Origin: Dactylonectria macrodidyma
Taxonomy: Eukaryota; Ascomycota; Sordariomycetes; Hypocreales; Nectriaceae
Length of the DNA: 64,000 nt
Assembly (NCBI GenBank): GCA_020744425.1
Contig: JAGMUV010000001.1
Span: forward strand, 4,588,001-4,652,000
Direction: 5' to 3'
Shown: positions 23,006 through 34,461 of the stretch, piece by piece
Numbering within the stretch: position 1 is the stretch's first letter
Layout of the letters: every line of letters starts with the position of its first letter
The notes under the pieces: generated by a model
What the model was told of the DNA's origin: nothing
Seen by the model: the letters and a program-made list of their open reading frames with translations, nothing else
Database searches by the model: none
Program-made: the position numbers and the translations under genes

Positions 23006-23761
23006 TTGGCCTCTTGCTGGTAAGCTGTGCTATTGACCAAATTGCCGGGATTCTTATTTTACTCCTTTCTGTATCTCCTTCTCTGCCTACTACACACATT
23101 CGTTTAGTTTTCATCATTCTTGATCTCTGCTAGGAAATATTGTTGCCAATCATACACATTCGTTTAGTTCTCATGATTCTTGGTCTCTGCTAAAAAAAGA
23201 AAATAAAAAAAAGATTGCTAACCTATTACCTACGTGTGTCTACATGTTGAAAGGTTTCGCCGGGTGTTGCACTACAACTCAACTAGAACATAGTCAATTT
23301 CAATGGCCCAACTACCTTTGTACTCGAACGCAAGATCGTAGATCATTAGATGGAGACGCGCGGCAGCCAACCGTTGTACCTTGACTAACAGTGAAAAGGG
23401 CTCAGCTTCTTGAACACCACGAATGGACATCTATCCCCAAGCTAACACCACTCATCTCGACATTAACGTCGATGAAGACCAACACCAGCGGAGGGTCCAT
23501 TCATACTAAGTAGGATAGAGTCCAAGATGCCTCTGTTCCTTCATGAAATGTGCTACACGGAAAGCTCCCATGCCCCGAACGAGATCCGAGTTAACGAGTG
23601 TCCGGTCGTTTCGTCACGAATCTCGGGATCGCCTTGGTACACAGCCCTGCTGCCAGGGCGACGCTCCGGCTTCGGCTCCGGTCCCTGGTCCTTCTCCGTG
23701 ACCACAGCGAACTACAAGTTCAATTGAATCATCCACCTCTATGGTCATTGTCATTCTCCTT
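23006..23761. other. Intergenic, between convergent genes; contains a 39-bp direct repeat
   Basis: Holds the 3' ends of the Ulp1-like and the orphan gene. See the direct repeat entry. No coding sequence recognised. Confidence 0.45.
23094..23192. repeat. Direct repeat, two 39-bp copies 60 bp apart
   Basis: Copies at 23094-23132 and 23154-23192 (ACACATTCGTTTAGTT..CTCTGCTA) differ at three positions. They lie just after the stop of the Ulp1-like gene, probably in its 3' untranslated region. Confidence 0.8.
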
Positions 23762-25591
23762 CTATATCGAGTTTGCTCTTTGAGTTGAGACTTTCAGAAT
23801 CCATCCATGGAGATTACCTCCTACAGTGGAAAGAACTTCACCTTGGATCGGGGCATCATCGTCTTCGTCCAAGTTGTCAATCCACTCATGCTGACGGATC
23901 GCTCTCTCTGCAACGGGAAACCCATCTTGGCCACGAAGCCAGGTGAAGATATTCCGGGTCACCATTTCCGAATTCTCGTCCTCTGAATCAATTCCATTGT
24001 AGTCGACATCAACTCCATGACCATTCTCTGTAACTTGGCCATGCTTTAGGCGGATTGTTGTCAATGGGGGGTCATGCCTGCTCTGCTCCATCTGCTTTCC
24101 GCCCTGGCACACCCATGTGAAGCCTGCATATCCAAGACAATGATGTCTCCCGCAAATCGCATGCTCGTGAACATCCAAATTGGTATCAAATAGCGCCGTG
24201 GAACCAAATGGTGCGAAGGGGAAGAGGGGCGCAACTGCGTAGGTCACATCGTGACAAAGGTAGAGCAGCCGAGCTTCGTCAGCACGAGATAATTTACCTG
24301 CGTCGGGGGCCAGAGCAGGAACTGGTTCTTGTACAAAAGACATAAATGTCTCAGTCCACGCAGCTGCATTGAGGTCAATTTTCCACCAGGCTGCTCGAGC
24401 CTCTTGCAAACACCGGTGATGAACGCCGGTGATGAACGCACCGAGCCACAAGGCCCCTAGCTCTGGATCTCGTTTCATCAGGGTCTGCAAGAGGGCGTGC
24501 GGATCCTTCATCGTGTTCAAAAATGCCAATGAACCTTGGAGCCAGATACCACAGACGTTACTCGTTACGTCGGGCTCAAAGAATATGCTAGCGAGAAGAG
24601 CCTTCGAGCCCACCGGGCTGCAGCTTAGCGCCATAAGCCTATCAAACTGGACCTTGTCCTCGGTCTCCATCGGAGGGCATATGCGTTCTTTTTCTCCATG
24701 ATCTACTACATGGGATATCTTGGGAATTGCCAACTCAATTGGCCTGTGGTGATACTTGGCTACTGGAATTAGCAGGGCAGCAGCGAGCGCTGCTTGTTTC
24801 TGGTCAGCAATGCCATGAAGGTGGGAATATTCTGATAAATAACGACGGGCCATTGTTGAAGTAGGAGGAGTATGACTGGACGTTATTTTAGCCTCAACTT
24901 TCGCTAAGATGGCGAAAGGCTGCTCCGATGTGAGTTTTATTGCCCACGGGGAGTACAGAGCGTCGCCATTGGAATTGCGAATCGTCGCTTGCCAGCTGCC
25001 TCTCACAGACAGAACACAATTCCACCAGTGAGCAGCATCATCGCTAACCTCCCCAATATAGACTGCAATGGGGGGCTTAACGTTCGCCAGCATATTGAGG
25101 CCATTGGTGGGATCCTGATAAGCTTGGTGGCCAGATTGAGAGAGATGCGCCCCTGGAATGAGCTCTGTCCAACGTGCGGAGAGGATATATGCCCAAGCCT
25201 GAATAAGAATCGGAATATGATTGTGTTCCACGTCAAAGATATCCGGCAGGGTTGTTGTCGCGCGTCGCAAGTCTGACGTTAACACGACCGTTGTCGGCCT
25301 GTCCCATGCGACCTGAAAAATCGCTTCATTTTCGAAAGATGGCAAATGGTCCAAGTCATCCGTGACAACCCACGTGGATTTCCCTTTCACCAAGGCGGTA
25401 TTGCTAAAGGAGCGATCGACATTGAGGTTCTCGGGGAAATGAGGATGGTTGGGGAATGCAGTTTGCAGACATGATAAACATTGCCTTGGGAGATGGCGAT
25501 CGCCTGACGCAAGTTCCCAGAGGTTGAACCACGTCCGGTATCCCCGTGCATACATGGCCTTCGCAGCCTCTACGTCGGGTCGGATTGCATC
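23762..25591 (-). CDS. Large orphan fungal protein (main exon; 5' exons unresolved)
   Basis: An uninterrupted 600-codon frame with no recognised domain. The clear exon start is after TAG at 25592 (GATGCAATCCGACCC...), leading into AAKAMYARGYRTWFNLWELA. Visible features: paired Trp segments (AAHWWNCVL), a His/Cys-rich stretch near the C-terminus (EHAICGRHHCLGYAGFTWVC) that could bind metal, and a strongly acidic tail (NLDEDDDAP). Upstream to about 26391 lie fragments in different frames, including an ATG-led segment with two hydrophobic stretches and one ending GNLTYTWYPSTHDW, which probably belong to the N-terminus, but I could not join them in phase. The gene is therefore either multi-exon with unusual splicing or damaged at its 5' end. 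Function unknown. Confidence 0.6.
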   Translation of the reverse strand, partial: DAIRPDVEAAKAMYARGYRTWFNLWELASGDRHLPRQCLSCLQTAFPNHPHFPENLNVDRSFSNTALVKGKSTWVVTDDLDHLPSFENEAIFQVAWDRPTTVVLTSDLRRATTTLPDIFDVEHNHIPILIQAWAYILSARWTELIPGAHLSQSGHQAYQDPTNGLNMLANVKPPIAVYIGEVSDDAAHWWNCVLSVRGSWQATIRNSNGDALYSPWAIKLTSEQPFAILAKVEAKITSSHTPPTSTMARRYLSEYSHLHGIADQKQAALAAALLIPVAKYHHRPIELAIPKISHVVDHGEKERICPPMETEDKVQFDRLMALSCSPVGSKALLASIFFEPDVTSNVCGIWLQGSLAFLNTMKDPHALLQTLMKRDPELGALWLGAFITGVHHRCLQEARAAWWKIDLNAAAWTETFMSFVQEPVPALAPDAGKLSRADEARLLYLCHDVTYAVAPLFPFAPFGSTALFDTNLDVHEHAICGRHHCLGYAGFTWVCQGGKQMEQSRHDPPLTTIRLKHGQVTENGHGVDVDYNGIDSEDENSEMVTRNIFTWLRGQDGFPVAERAIRQHEWIDNLDEDDDAPIQGEVLSTVGGNLHGWILKVSTQRANSI

Positions 25592-26391
25592 CTACATGGT
25601 GAGAAATGGTTGCCGGTGCAATGGTAGAAAGCAGATGATGAGGTTCAAAATGCCTAGAAAGCAAACACAGACGCACGGTCAGTTCTCGCCTCGCCCATTA
25701 AAGTTGATTGGCTCAGCAACGCACATGAACCGGGCCTTGAAAGCTCGAGACTTTCAGAAGGAAGCAGAGGGGAATATCCGTAGTGGTATGTCTAATGTAC
25801 GTTTCTCGGCAGGCACAGGTAGCTAAGGTGGCTTGTAAGTTACTACAGTGTAGCCGAGTAGCGCTAAATGTAATGGGGACAACTTGGAAGTGCAGTTTGC
25901 AGGCCTGACAAAACACCAGTCGTGAGTTGATGGGTACCAGGTGTAAGTTAGGTTGCCAAAGATTGCCCAAGCCTCGGATCCTCGATGGCGGACAGCGCTG
26001 CCTGCCGCATCAAAGCGAATAGCATTCTTCATTTCAATAACTCCACCTTGCAACATATTTTAAAGACACAAGCATTGTTTTGAGACGCTCGAAAAACTCC
26101 AGACAACCCTCGATCCTTGTTAGTCTTGAGCCTCAAGGTCATCAAGTGCTGAACGACAAGTGCACCCCCTGCATCATTAAGCAGCGAGGCGCTGGCGGTG
26201 GCTAAGGATGCACTAATGTCTAGCGGTTGGGCCGCTAGGCTACAGCACCAACACCCCCCCACAACAGTGAGCCACGCCGCTGCAAAAAACAATCCAGGCA
26301 GACGAGTCCCAAAGCAACAATATCCAGATCGATATATCATTGCACGATAGAAATGACGCCGAGCCCGCAATAAGTTGTCAAGAAAAATCAT
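25592..26391 (-). other. Probable 5' coding fragments of the orphan gene
   Basis: Minus-strand frame 26391-26029 starts with ATG and has hydrophobic segments (LPGLFFAAAWLTVVGG). A second, overlapping frame (25823-26056) and a third (25713-25970) each look protein-like in part, but adjacent frames overlap without a plausible intron, which suggests indels. Coding potential is inferred from composition only. Confidence 0.35.
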
Positions 26392-27342
26392 AGCTAGATG
26401 ATTCTTCTCTCATAGTTCTTGTAACTGTGTCCCGTACGCTCCAGTCCCTGCTCAGCACAAATACGTGGCTTCTATGAGACGAGTTTGTTAAAAGATGGAT
26501 GAGTGGAGGATTCCTAGTAAATACATGCCAGACCTTGATCAAACATCAATAACAGGTTGAGATTCTCTACTGAAATAAGTTCCTGAAATAAGTTACTGAA
26601 ACTGTCCTTTGTTTCTGTGGTTGGACACGCAGCTTCTTTCGATCTCTCTCTCCTCTCTGCTCCATCTCCATCTCCATCGTTCCAACGACCTCCTACAATT
26701 GTCATGTGTTACGTCAAGTTCACAGATCTCTAGTCAAACCACAGACTATTCCCAAATGGATGGGCCTAATTCAGATTAATGACATCGAAACGAGCTGTGG
26801 CTACCCGTCAACTGCCGTATTCGGAGGCTTAGTTTGGCGGTGATTGGGCGCCACACAGTGGGCTTGGTAGCACAAAGAGATCTACTGTCGAGTTAGTCAA
26901 AGGATACAAAAGAGGCGAGAGACTGTTAAAAGTGATTGAATTCTTGCTGCTTTACTACGTCTCCGTTAGACATTGTTGGAATTGTTGTGACTTGCTTAAG
27001 TCCGTGGTGGTCTACTGATATGGCTCTAGGGTAGCCTCATCGGCGCTCTCATTATCTAATCTCCGCGTACATGTCGTCACAAACTCCGGGCCTTCCACCT
27101 ACATCTCACATCGACCTTGCTCAACATCCAGCGGCGTCGTCAAATCCATCAACAAGTAGCCATTTTTAATCTCTCCATCTCTTATTTTCTTTCTCCTTCA
27201 TGCTTGAAACTTTCTAGCCAGGCGAATCCCGCTGGTTGGATCCCTAGGTTACATAGCTTCCCCTCCTCACGCCTCGCTTAGCAAGCACTCTAAGTATCCC
27301 GCTGCCCTCATTTCTCATAGCACTTCGGAGGTAGAGATCGTG
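26392..27342. other. Intergenic and leader of the WD40 gene
   Basis: Bases 27071-27155 (ATG-led) and 27218-27342 form an alternative in-frame upstream part of the WD40 gene, described there. Otherwise nothing recognised. Confidence 0.45.
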
Positions 27343-29507
27343 ATGGCGACGCCCAACAACGGAGAGAGCTCTTCATCACAGCCAGACATCCCTAGCCACA
27401 GCCAAAGCGATGCTGAACCTCAGGTGGAGAGTCTCATAGGTGAGACGAGCGATGCCCCGCTCTGGTTCTACGACGTTATGCGTGAAGAAGAGATAGATGA
27501 GGACGACGAGGACGATCTCGACTACGAGTACGACGAAGAGGAGGAGGAAGAAGAGTACCGCTGTAAGTGAACTCCCGTAGCGCTTTATACCAAGACGCAT
27601 TGCCTGATGACAGTTGACAGACATGGACGGTGGCACCCTTCATGTCACTATTGGTGGAGATGATGATGAAGAACATCCTGAGGATGAGCAGGATGAAGAA
27701 GATGATGATGCAAGCGCCGAACGGATCTTAGATCTACTACGGAGTACTTATGACACCCCCGTCACCTCACGGACCCAACGGCTGACTTGTAGATGTAGCC
27801 GGTGCCAGAACAGGAATGTTGACTAGAGGGCAATTGGTTGCCCTGATGCGCAACCCACAGCTTACCAACGTCTTGTTCCAAGAGGACGCCGACGACGACG
27901 CCGCATTTCTTGGTTGGGATCGGACTTTTAGACGAAGGACTCCCAAAGACCCGAACCGATTCCCAAAGGTCCCGAGCGAGGAAGGTACCAAGCTGATGCG
28001 GTCTGGAGGCTTTGGTGCGAATGACTACAACACGCGCACCAGCCAAAATCTTTCTCAGCGGATGTTGGAGGGCGAGATGGCCATTGGTGGTAGGGGAGAG
28101 CGAAACAGAAACAGAGACCTGGCCACGCAGGTACGATGATCCGACGGGGAATCTTGGTCAACTAACTAACCCCCTGATCAGAGCTTGATTCCACGCACCA
28201 AACCGGACAAGATTATCCATTTTGAGGACCCCGTATACTCGGGTCAGTTCTCGGATGACGGAAACTTCTTCTTCGCCTGCTCTCAAGACTTCAAGGTTCG
28301 AATGTACGACACTTCGAACCCATACAACTGGAGGCACTACAAGACGGTGAGCTATCCCTGGGGCCAGTGGACGCTTACAGATGCGTCGTTGAGCCCTGAC
28401 AACAAATGGCTCGCCTACACATCGATCCAATCCTTGGTGTCAATCGCTCCGACCGACCCAGTTGATACTGGCGAGCCCTACAGCCTGGAACTTGATGATG
28501 GACAAAGGCGAGGAGGAAACCGACGAGGAGGCTTCGGTATCTGGTCTATCCGATTTTCGGGAGATGGAAGGGAGCTCGTCGCAGGAACGAGTGCGAATTC
28601 GGTCGTGGTGTACGACATTGAATCCCGGACAGTGCTGCATAACATCGAAGCACACAGGGACGATGTCAACGCCGTCTGTTTTGCCGACAGGTTGTCTCCT
28701 CACATACTCTACTCGGGATCCGACGATAGTACCATAAAGGTGTGGGACCGCCGATGCATGGACTCAACCAAAGAGGTCGGCGCATTTGTCGGACACGTTG
28801 AAGGATTGACGTACATCGACAGCAAGGGTGACGGCCGTTATATTCTCAGTAATGGCAAGGATCAGAGTATGAAGCTGTGGGACATTCGCATGGCCTATGG
28901 CACTGATCGGTTCCACGAACTCACTCCCACGAACACTCGTATGAGCGGGTTTGACTATCGCGGAGGCATGTACGACGAGGAGGACTGGGATCCACACCCG
29001 AAAGATAACTCTGTGGTGACGTTCCGTGGGCACAAGGTGCTTCGGACCCTCATTAGATGCCACTTCTCGCCGCCGTCGTCAACTAATTCACGATATGTGT
29101 ACTCGGGCAGCGCGGATGGAAAGGTGTGCATTTGGAATCTAGATGCCACTATGGCAGGGACTGTGGATGTTAGGGCGGCTACGATGGGAACGCGGCGGCC
29201 AGATCAACATATTCGCTTCAACCATCTCGGCGATCCCGACGAGTGGGGAACCTGTGTGCGAGATGCTGCGTGGCATCCAAATGCTCCATTGCTCGTCGGT
29301 AAGTAGGATCAAATCCTTGGTGCACAGCAACTGCTAACACATGGGACAGCTTCTGCGTGGAACGGGTACAATTTGGCACGTGGAACGTGTACAGTGCATT
29401 CATTCGATGATGGGATGGATGATGAGGGGATGGCCCCGATGGGGGAGAGTGTCAATGCTTTGCTCCAGTCGGACCCAAAGTTCACCGACTCAACGTACGA
29501 GGGATGA
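27343..29507 (+). CDS. DCAF11/LEC14B-type WD40-repeat protein
   Basis: Five exons: 27343-27562, 27621-27743, 27793-28130, 28182-29298, 29350-29507; 651 residues, all phases agree. The N-terminus is very acidic (residues 45-115) with interspersed Ser. A helical linker (GMLTRGQLVALMRNPQLTNVLF) precedes about seven WD repeats from residue 225 on; clear units end KVWDRR, KLWDIR and CIWNLD, and one carries HILYSGSDDSTIKVW. The order matches DCAF11 (WDR23) and plant LEC14B proteins, substrate receptors for CUL4-DDB1 ubiquitin ligases; the double-WDxR arginine pattern (VWDRR, LWDIR) fits DDB1 binding. The ligase role is inferred from the family. A start at 27071 with an extra 62-bp intron (27156-27217) would add 70 residues in frame. 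Confidence 0.92.
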
Positions 29508-30862
29508 TATACCACTATATAAGTTTAGAGGCACGGCTTTGGGTACTTGGTGTTTTTGTGGCAAGATTGAAAAAAAAAAGTTGAGTACCTTATGTAATGA
29601 CAAATTGATTAGAGAAAAATTGCTTGTCGTTCACTGGTATAGAGCAGACATTGGGTGGTTGGTGATGGGATGCGCTGAAGAAGTGCTGACCGCAGTTGTG
29701 ATAGCGATAGTGCGAAGGCTGTAGACTGTCAGTGACATGCGCCACAGCACCAGCCACTCCTGATATGTGGAACAGTAGAATTGCGGGCCTCTGCAGCTTT
29801 CCTGGCTTCCCACTGGGCAGAAGTTGGGTGGCCCGTGTCCTGCGGCAGCAGCCTTGCCCGTTGTCAGCCACACCCGGCCCAGTCACGCAGCGCGAGTCGG
29901 GTTTTTGGCTTTTGGGCCTTGGCTGGGCCTGCTCTTTTGCTGGCGAAGCTCACGCAGAGCCAAAGAGCCGGCAGACAATCCTGCAACCTACAACTCCACT
30001 TCTTCGTCTTGTTTCTTCTATCTGACCCGCGACCCTGGACACAGTCGAGGGCAACTGCGCAGTCCTCATTGTTTCTTTGACGGCTCCCGGCGCATTTTCT
30101 TCCGAGCTGCAGCTTCCCGTCTTCGCGTCATCTTGTTGTCAGCTCAACTACTCCTGACTTGGCTGCGTTGCCTCGTGTTGCCTTTGTCTTGTCCTGGTCA
30201 GCTTCAGCATCCAGAGTTGCAAGCGACAACTCGGCTGAAACTACGACTTGAGGATTGGCATTTTCCTCTTCACCCTTCAACAAGTGTCAAATTTCGAGTC
30301 GCTCGACTGTTTCGCTCCTCGCTGCGCGATTGCGACGACGACGACGACAACGATCACCGGTCGGCCGATTGAAAGACTACGCTAGTCAAGGAGAAGCGGT
30401 TGGTTTCGCCAGGTTCGCGGCGACGACGCTGGCTTTGGCTTAAGATCTCTTCAGCTCTTGCCCGTATCTGAGCCTGTTCAGTTCGTCCAAGAGCCGAGAC
30501 GTCGAGGATTGCAAGCACAGAGCTTCGTCCTCCAAGATTGGACCTTGCCAATCAAGACTATTTCCGTGTGCAGGTGTAGCCATTGCCATCGATCCTGTTT
30601 CCCAGGAGTGTACGTATATGCAAGCTTCCAGTTTCTGCCCGTCTTGCGCTTCCTGCAATTTCTTGTTTTCTTCTCTGGTGCCGACACTGCCGAGGATTGG
30701 GACTTCCTAGCGACGGAGAGGATATGTGGCTGATGTTCAAGTGCAAAAACCAGAGGACGACTCCTGTATCTCGCAGACTAATATCATTTTGGGATAATCC
30801 CCCCAATCCTTGTCATTCACTTTCAAGCGACACTCAATTGTGTCCCCTCCAACGCCGTCGCC
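29508..30862. other. Intergenic: promoter and long leader of the RRM gene
   Basis: From about 29990 to 30860 the plus strand is rich in CTT/TTC pyrimidine runs, as in the leaders of highly expressed fungal genes. Open frames here have no domain. Confidence 0.45.
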
Positions 30863-32352
30863 ATGGCCGAAGAAGACTTCGAGATCGATTTCTACGGCGA
30901 CACCAACGACCACCCTCAGCACCAGCACCACGACGTGCACCGACATGATGGACATCGATATGATGAGCATCGACATGAAGAGCACCGGCATGAAGAGCAC
31001 AGATATGACGATCACCGACACGATGGACATCGACAAGACGAGCGCCGACATGACGCGCATCGACAAAATGAGCACCGGCACGACGGGCTCGATCGAGATG
31101 ATCGAGACGACCGAGACGACCGAGATGACAGAGACGACAGAGACGACTATCACCGAGACGATCGGCGAGACGATCGACGGGACGACCGTCGACACGACCA
31201 CCACAACGACCAACACACACACGAGCCGCATCACCACGACCACCATGGAGGTTATGACGGGCATGATGACGGATATTCTTCTCAGCACGGGACCAAGCGA
31301 AAGTCGGAGGAGGACGATCGACCAGTCGATTCCGGCGCCACTACTTCACTCATGATTTCTGAACTCAACTGGTGGATCACGGATGACGACATCCGGGGAT
31401 GGGCTAGACAAGCTGAGTGCGAGGACGAATTGAAGGATATCACCTTTAGCGAACACAAGGTTAACGGCAAGAGTAAAGGGTGAGTTCCCCGCTAGGACTT
31501 TATGACTATGACATGTGAGGCAAGCGACTGACTGGCTGGCTCCGCAGGCAAGCATATCTCGAGTTTAGCTCTCCTCAAGCATCGACCGCCACCAAGTACT
31601 GTATTGACCAAATTCTGGCTGAGAATATGCCAGGCATGAAGAAGGTCTCCATGTCGTACTGGAATCCAAGCATCAACCCCTTCAAGACTCTGCCCAAGGA
31701 TGCGCCAACACGGGGTAAGGACCAGAATCGTACGCCAGGCCCCCCATACAACAATGACCGCGGAAACGTTGGTGGAAACATGGGTGGCAATATGGGCGGC
31801 AACTTTGGCGGCGGCTTCCGAGGCCGTGGTGGGTACAACCGTGGCAACATGAACCAGGGCGGTTTCAATCGCAACTTCAACAACCACAATAATAACATGG
31901 GATTCAATAACAACATGGGCGGTGGCCCCGGGGGCTTCAATGGAAACATGGGAGGCGGTGGCAACTTTGGCTTCAACAACCGCGGCCCCCCTATGATGGG
32001 TGGAGGTATGCGTGGTGGTCCTGGCGGCATGCGAGGCGGTCGCGGAGGGGGCATGATGAACATGAACCCCATGGGCGGGATGCCAATGGGAATGCATGGG
32101 AACATGAATATGGGAATGATGGGTCCTAACGGAATGCCAGGTAAGTCGGCGTCTTCTCACTGCCTCTCTCGGTAGTGTCGGTCCTAAGCACGACTAACAC
32201 ACTTGCTTGTAGGTTTCCAAGGGATGCCTCAGGGGATGGCTCAAGGAATGCCCCAGAACTTCAATCCAGGATTCGGTTTCAACCATAACCCAGGCGGAGG
32301 AGGCGGCGACTGGGGTAACCCGCACGGCGCCAAGCGACCGCGCCCAGAGTAG
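30863..32352 (+). CDS. RRM-domain RNA-binding protein with His/Asp repeat and Gly/Asn/Met-rich tail (CPSF6-like)
   Basis: Exons 30863-31479, 31548-32140 and 32213-32352; 449 residues. Residues 1-15 are acidic. Residues 18-150 are a run of short His-Arg-Asp-Glu units (patterns such as HRHEEHR and DRDDRDD). The single RRM covers about 162-235: SLMISELNWWITDDDI is RNP2-like and GKSKGQAYLEF is RNP1. The tail (from about 250) is Gly/Asn/Met-rich with RGG-like units (FRGRGGYNRG, GMRGGRGGG) and ends in KRPRPE, a possible nuclear signal. This RRM type resembles CPSF6/CFIm68-related proteins of pre-mRNA 3' processing; that specific role is inferred. Both low-complexity parts would favour condensate formation. 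Confidence 0.88.
30950..31245. repeat. Intragenic GAC/CAT-rich degenerate tandem repeat
   Basis: Period-3/6/9 repeats (CGACATGA.., then GACGACCGA units) encode the His/Asp tract of the RRM protein. Because of the periodic composition, several other frames on both strands are also free of stops here. Confidence 0.8.
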
Positions 32353-34461
32353 GATACTGGTAATGGTCATGTTCCGTCGTGGAAATGGAAGGAAAGCCGT
32401 CCTTTGTGAAGGGTTTTCCCAATGAGTGCATGATGGCCAGTGATAATGCAGACTAGGAATCGGCCAGGACTTGCGTCATAATTTTGAAGGGCCGTGTTTT
32501 ACAGGAGTGGACTTATTCAGGACTGTCTATGTTGTATGTCTACATAGTGAAGGCCAGCAACGGACGAACTGGGTGGTGGAGATTGGGATCTGTCCAGTGT
32601 ATCATAGAATCAATCAGGCATGTAAGGCTAGGATCTGGCGTAAACAGAGCGATTGTGATATTTATCATCCGGGTATGGTGCGTCGTGTGGGTGTTGTGGC
32701 CGTGCTGGACTGTTGCGGGCACCAAGATGCTGGCAAAATTCTTGTATTCCGCTCAAGCTCGAGTTTTACAGCACACAATGGATTCATGCATCAATTTGAG
32801 ATGCAGTTGGCCTACTTGATGAACCATGAGTTCGATGGAGGCGACTTCTACTGGCCTAGACTAGGTTGAAGGCCGGATTTTGAAGGAATTGGCTTTGAGA
32901 CGGATCAGAAACGGTGTCGGTACCGCCGGGCCGAGGCAAAGAGTAGATCTCATTCGCAGTTTGCTAACGTCTACAGCAGACTCTGCTATCTAGTATTCTT
33001 AAAAAAAAAAAAAAATCATAGCTCCGGTGCTCCCTGCTGCCCATTGGAGGCCATTGTATCCTTGTGATCCAGACGGTATCTGAGACCGGAAGAGTCAACC
33101 TCTGGATATAGAACTTTGACATCGGAGAGACACGGCCTATGCCGGACTGTCCACTTCTGCTAGTTTCTCCTCAATGCTTGGCTCAATTCGGATATTGATA
33201 CGAGACACTTGATCTCAATGCATGGGGATATGGGCGTATGAAGGTCCGAGGTTGGAGGATCCTGACTTCCGGGAGTTCTGTATGTTAAAGGCATCCACCC
33301 ACCTCTAACAGCCGTCATAGAAAAAATGGTTGCTCGCTCAGTTTGAGGAGTTACCTCATAGCAAAGACCGGGCTATTCTAGTCCACCTCCAGTTCCACCA
33401 CGGAGGAGAGTGGAGTTTGCTCCGCTATCTTACTCTAGCTTCGGGGTTTCTGAGTTCTGGAGGATCGACGCTCGCCCGCGGCGAGAGATGATACGGGGCT
33501 TGGAGGATCCGGTCGGGTTCCATCCAAGATCTGATAGAAGTATTCTAGACTCAAGCGGGGAAAACTTCAGCATTGATTGTACAAATTACGCACTGGGTGA
33601 TCTGCAAACTGGTCGCCGGAGCACCCGTTTACGGCTGTGAAGGGCGGTAGTGATAACGGGGGGCGGCCAACATGGTATTCGCTTAACCGATCCATGGAAA
33701 GTTGCGACCAACATGCCATTCACCCTTAGCCGGCATGCGACAATGCATGCTGCATCTTCAGTACATATACCCGACCCTGGCAATAAATGCATCTGTTTCT
33801 TTCAGCAGCGACCCCCCCGCAGGCCCGTTACGACGCCCGGCACAACGTTATGACACCATGGGCAGGGATTCCTCACAGCGGGGAGTTCTCTCGTCAGGGA
33901 TTCCTCTTTGCGCAGTACGGCACCTCCACGAGGTTCCCCTCCCTCGGCGAGGGGAAATGGGATTATGCCTCATGTTTCCCACAACCGGGAACGGATGGAC
34001 CGCCCGTACCGCAATACCATGCAGTCAGCAGGCGAGGCGAGAGCGTGCAGAGTACAGGATGCAGAATGCAGACTGCAGAATGCCAGGATCCATCACCGCC
34101 GATTCGCTGGGAACCTTCCCCGGCTGACCCGCCTCTGCTGTCACATTTTCGGAGCGTGGGTATAGTTTGGAACCATTCAACCAACAGCCGTCCAAAGAAC
34201 CATGCAATATAGAACTTTCCCTGCACTGCCTGGTCTGAGTGAGGTCAATTGCGATGCCTGAGTGGGGAGTTACTGAGGACCGAGGTGGCAGAATGTGGGG
34301 GTGCAGGAACGGCCCGTCCCAAGTCTGAGGTTTCTTCCTCATTGCATTCCCACCATATTCCCACTTTGTTCTTCCTACCTTACCTACCTATTCTACTTTA
34401 TTCTACTTAATTGTATTCCTCGACAACCTTTCTCCGTCCGAGTCCCACGAACGGTTCCAAT
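32353..34461. other. Intergenic (2.1 kb)
   Basis: A 13-A run lies at about 33001-33013. Short frames have no domain. A CCTTACCTACCTATTC tract around 34376 lies in the promoter of the methyltransferase gene. Confidence 0.45.

Noticed and set aside
29824..30372. 182-codon frame upstream of the RRM gene
   Set aside because: Lies in pyrimidine-rich leader sequence; overlapping frames are equally open.
30737..31288. Val/Ile-rich minus-strand frame that looks like a membrane protein
   Set aside because: Produced by reading the GAC/CAT repeat backwards; period-3 composition removes stop codons in most frames.
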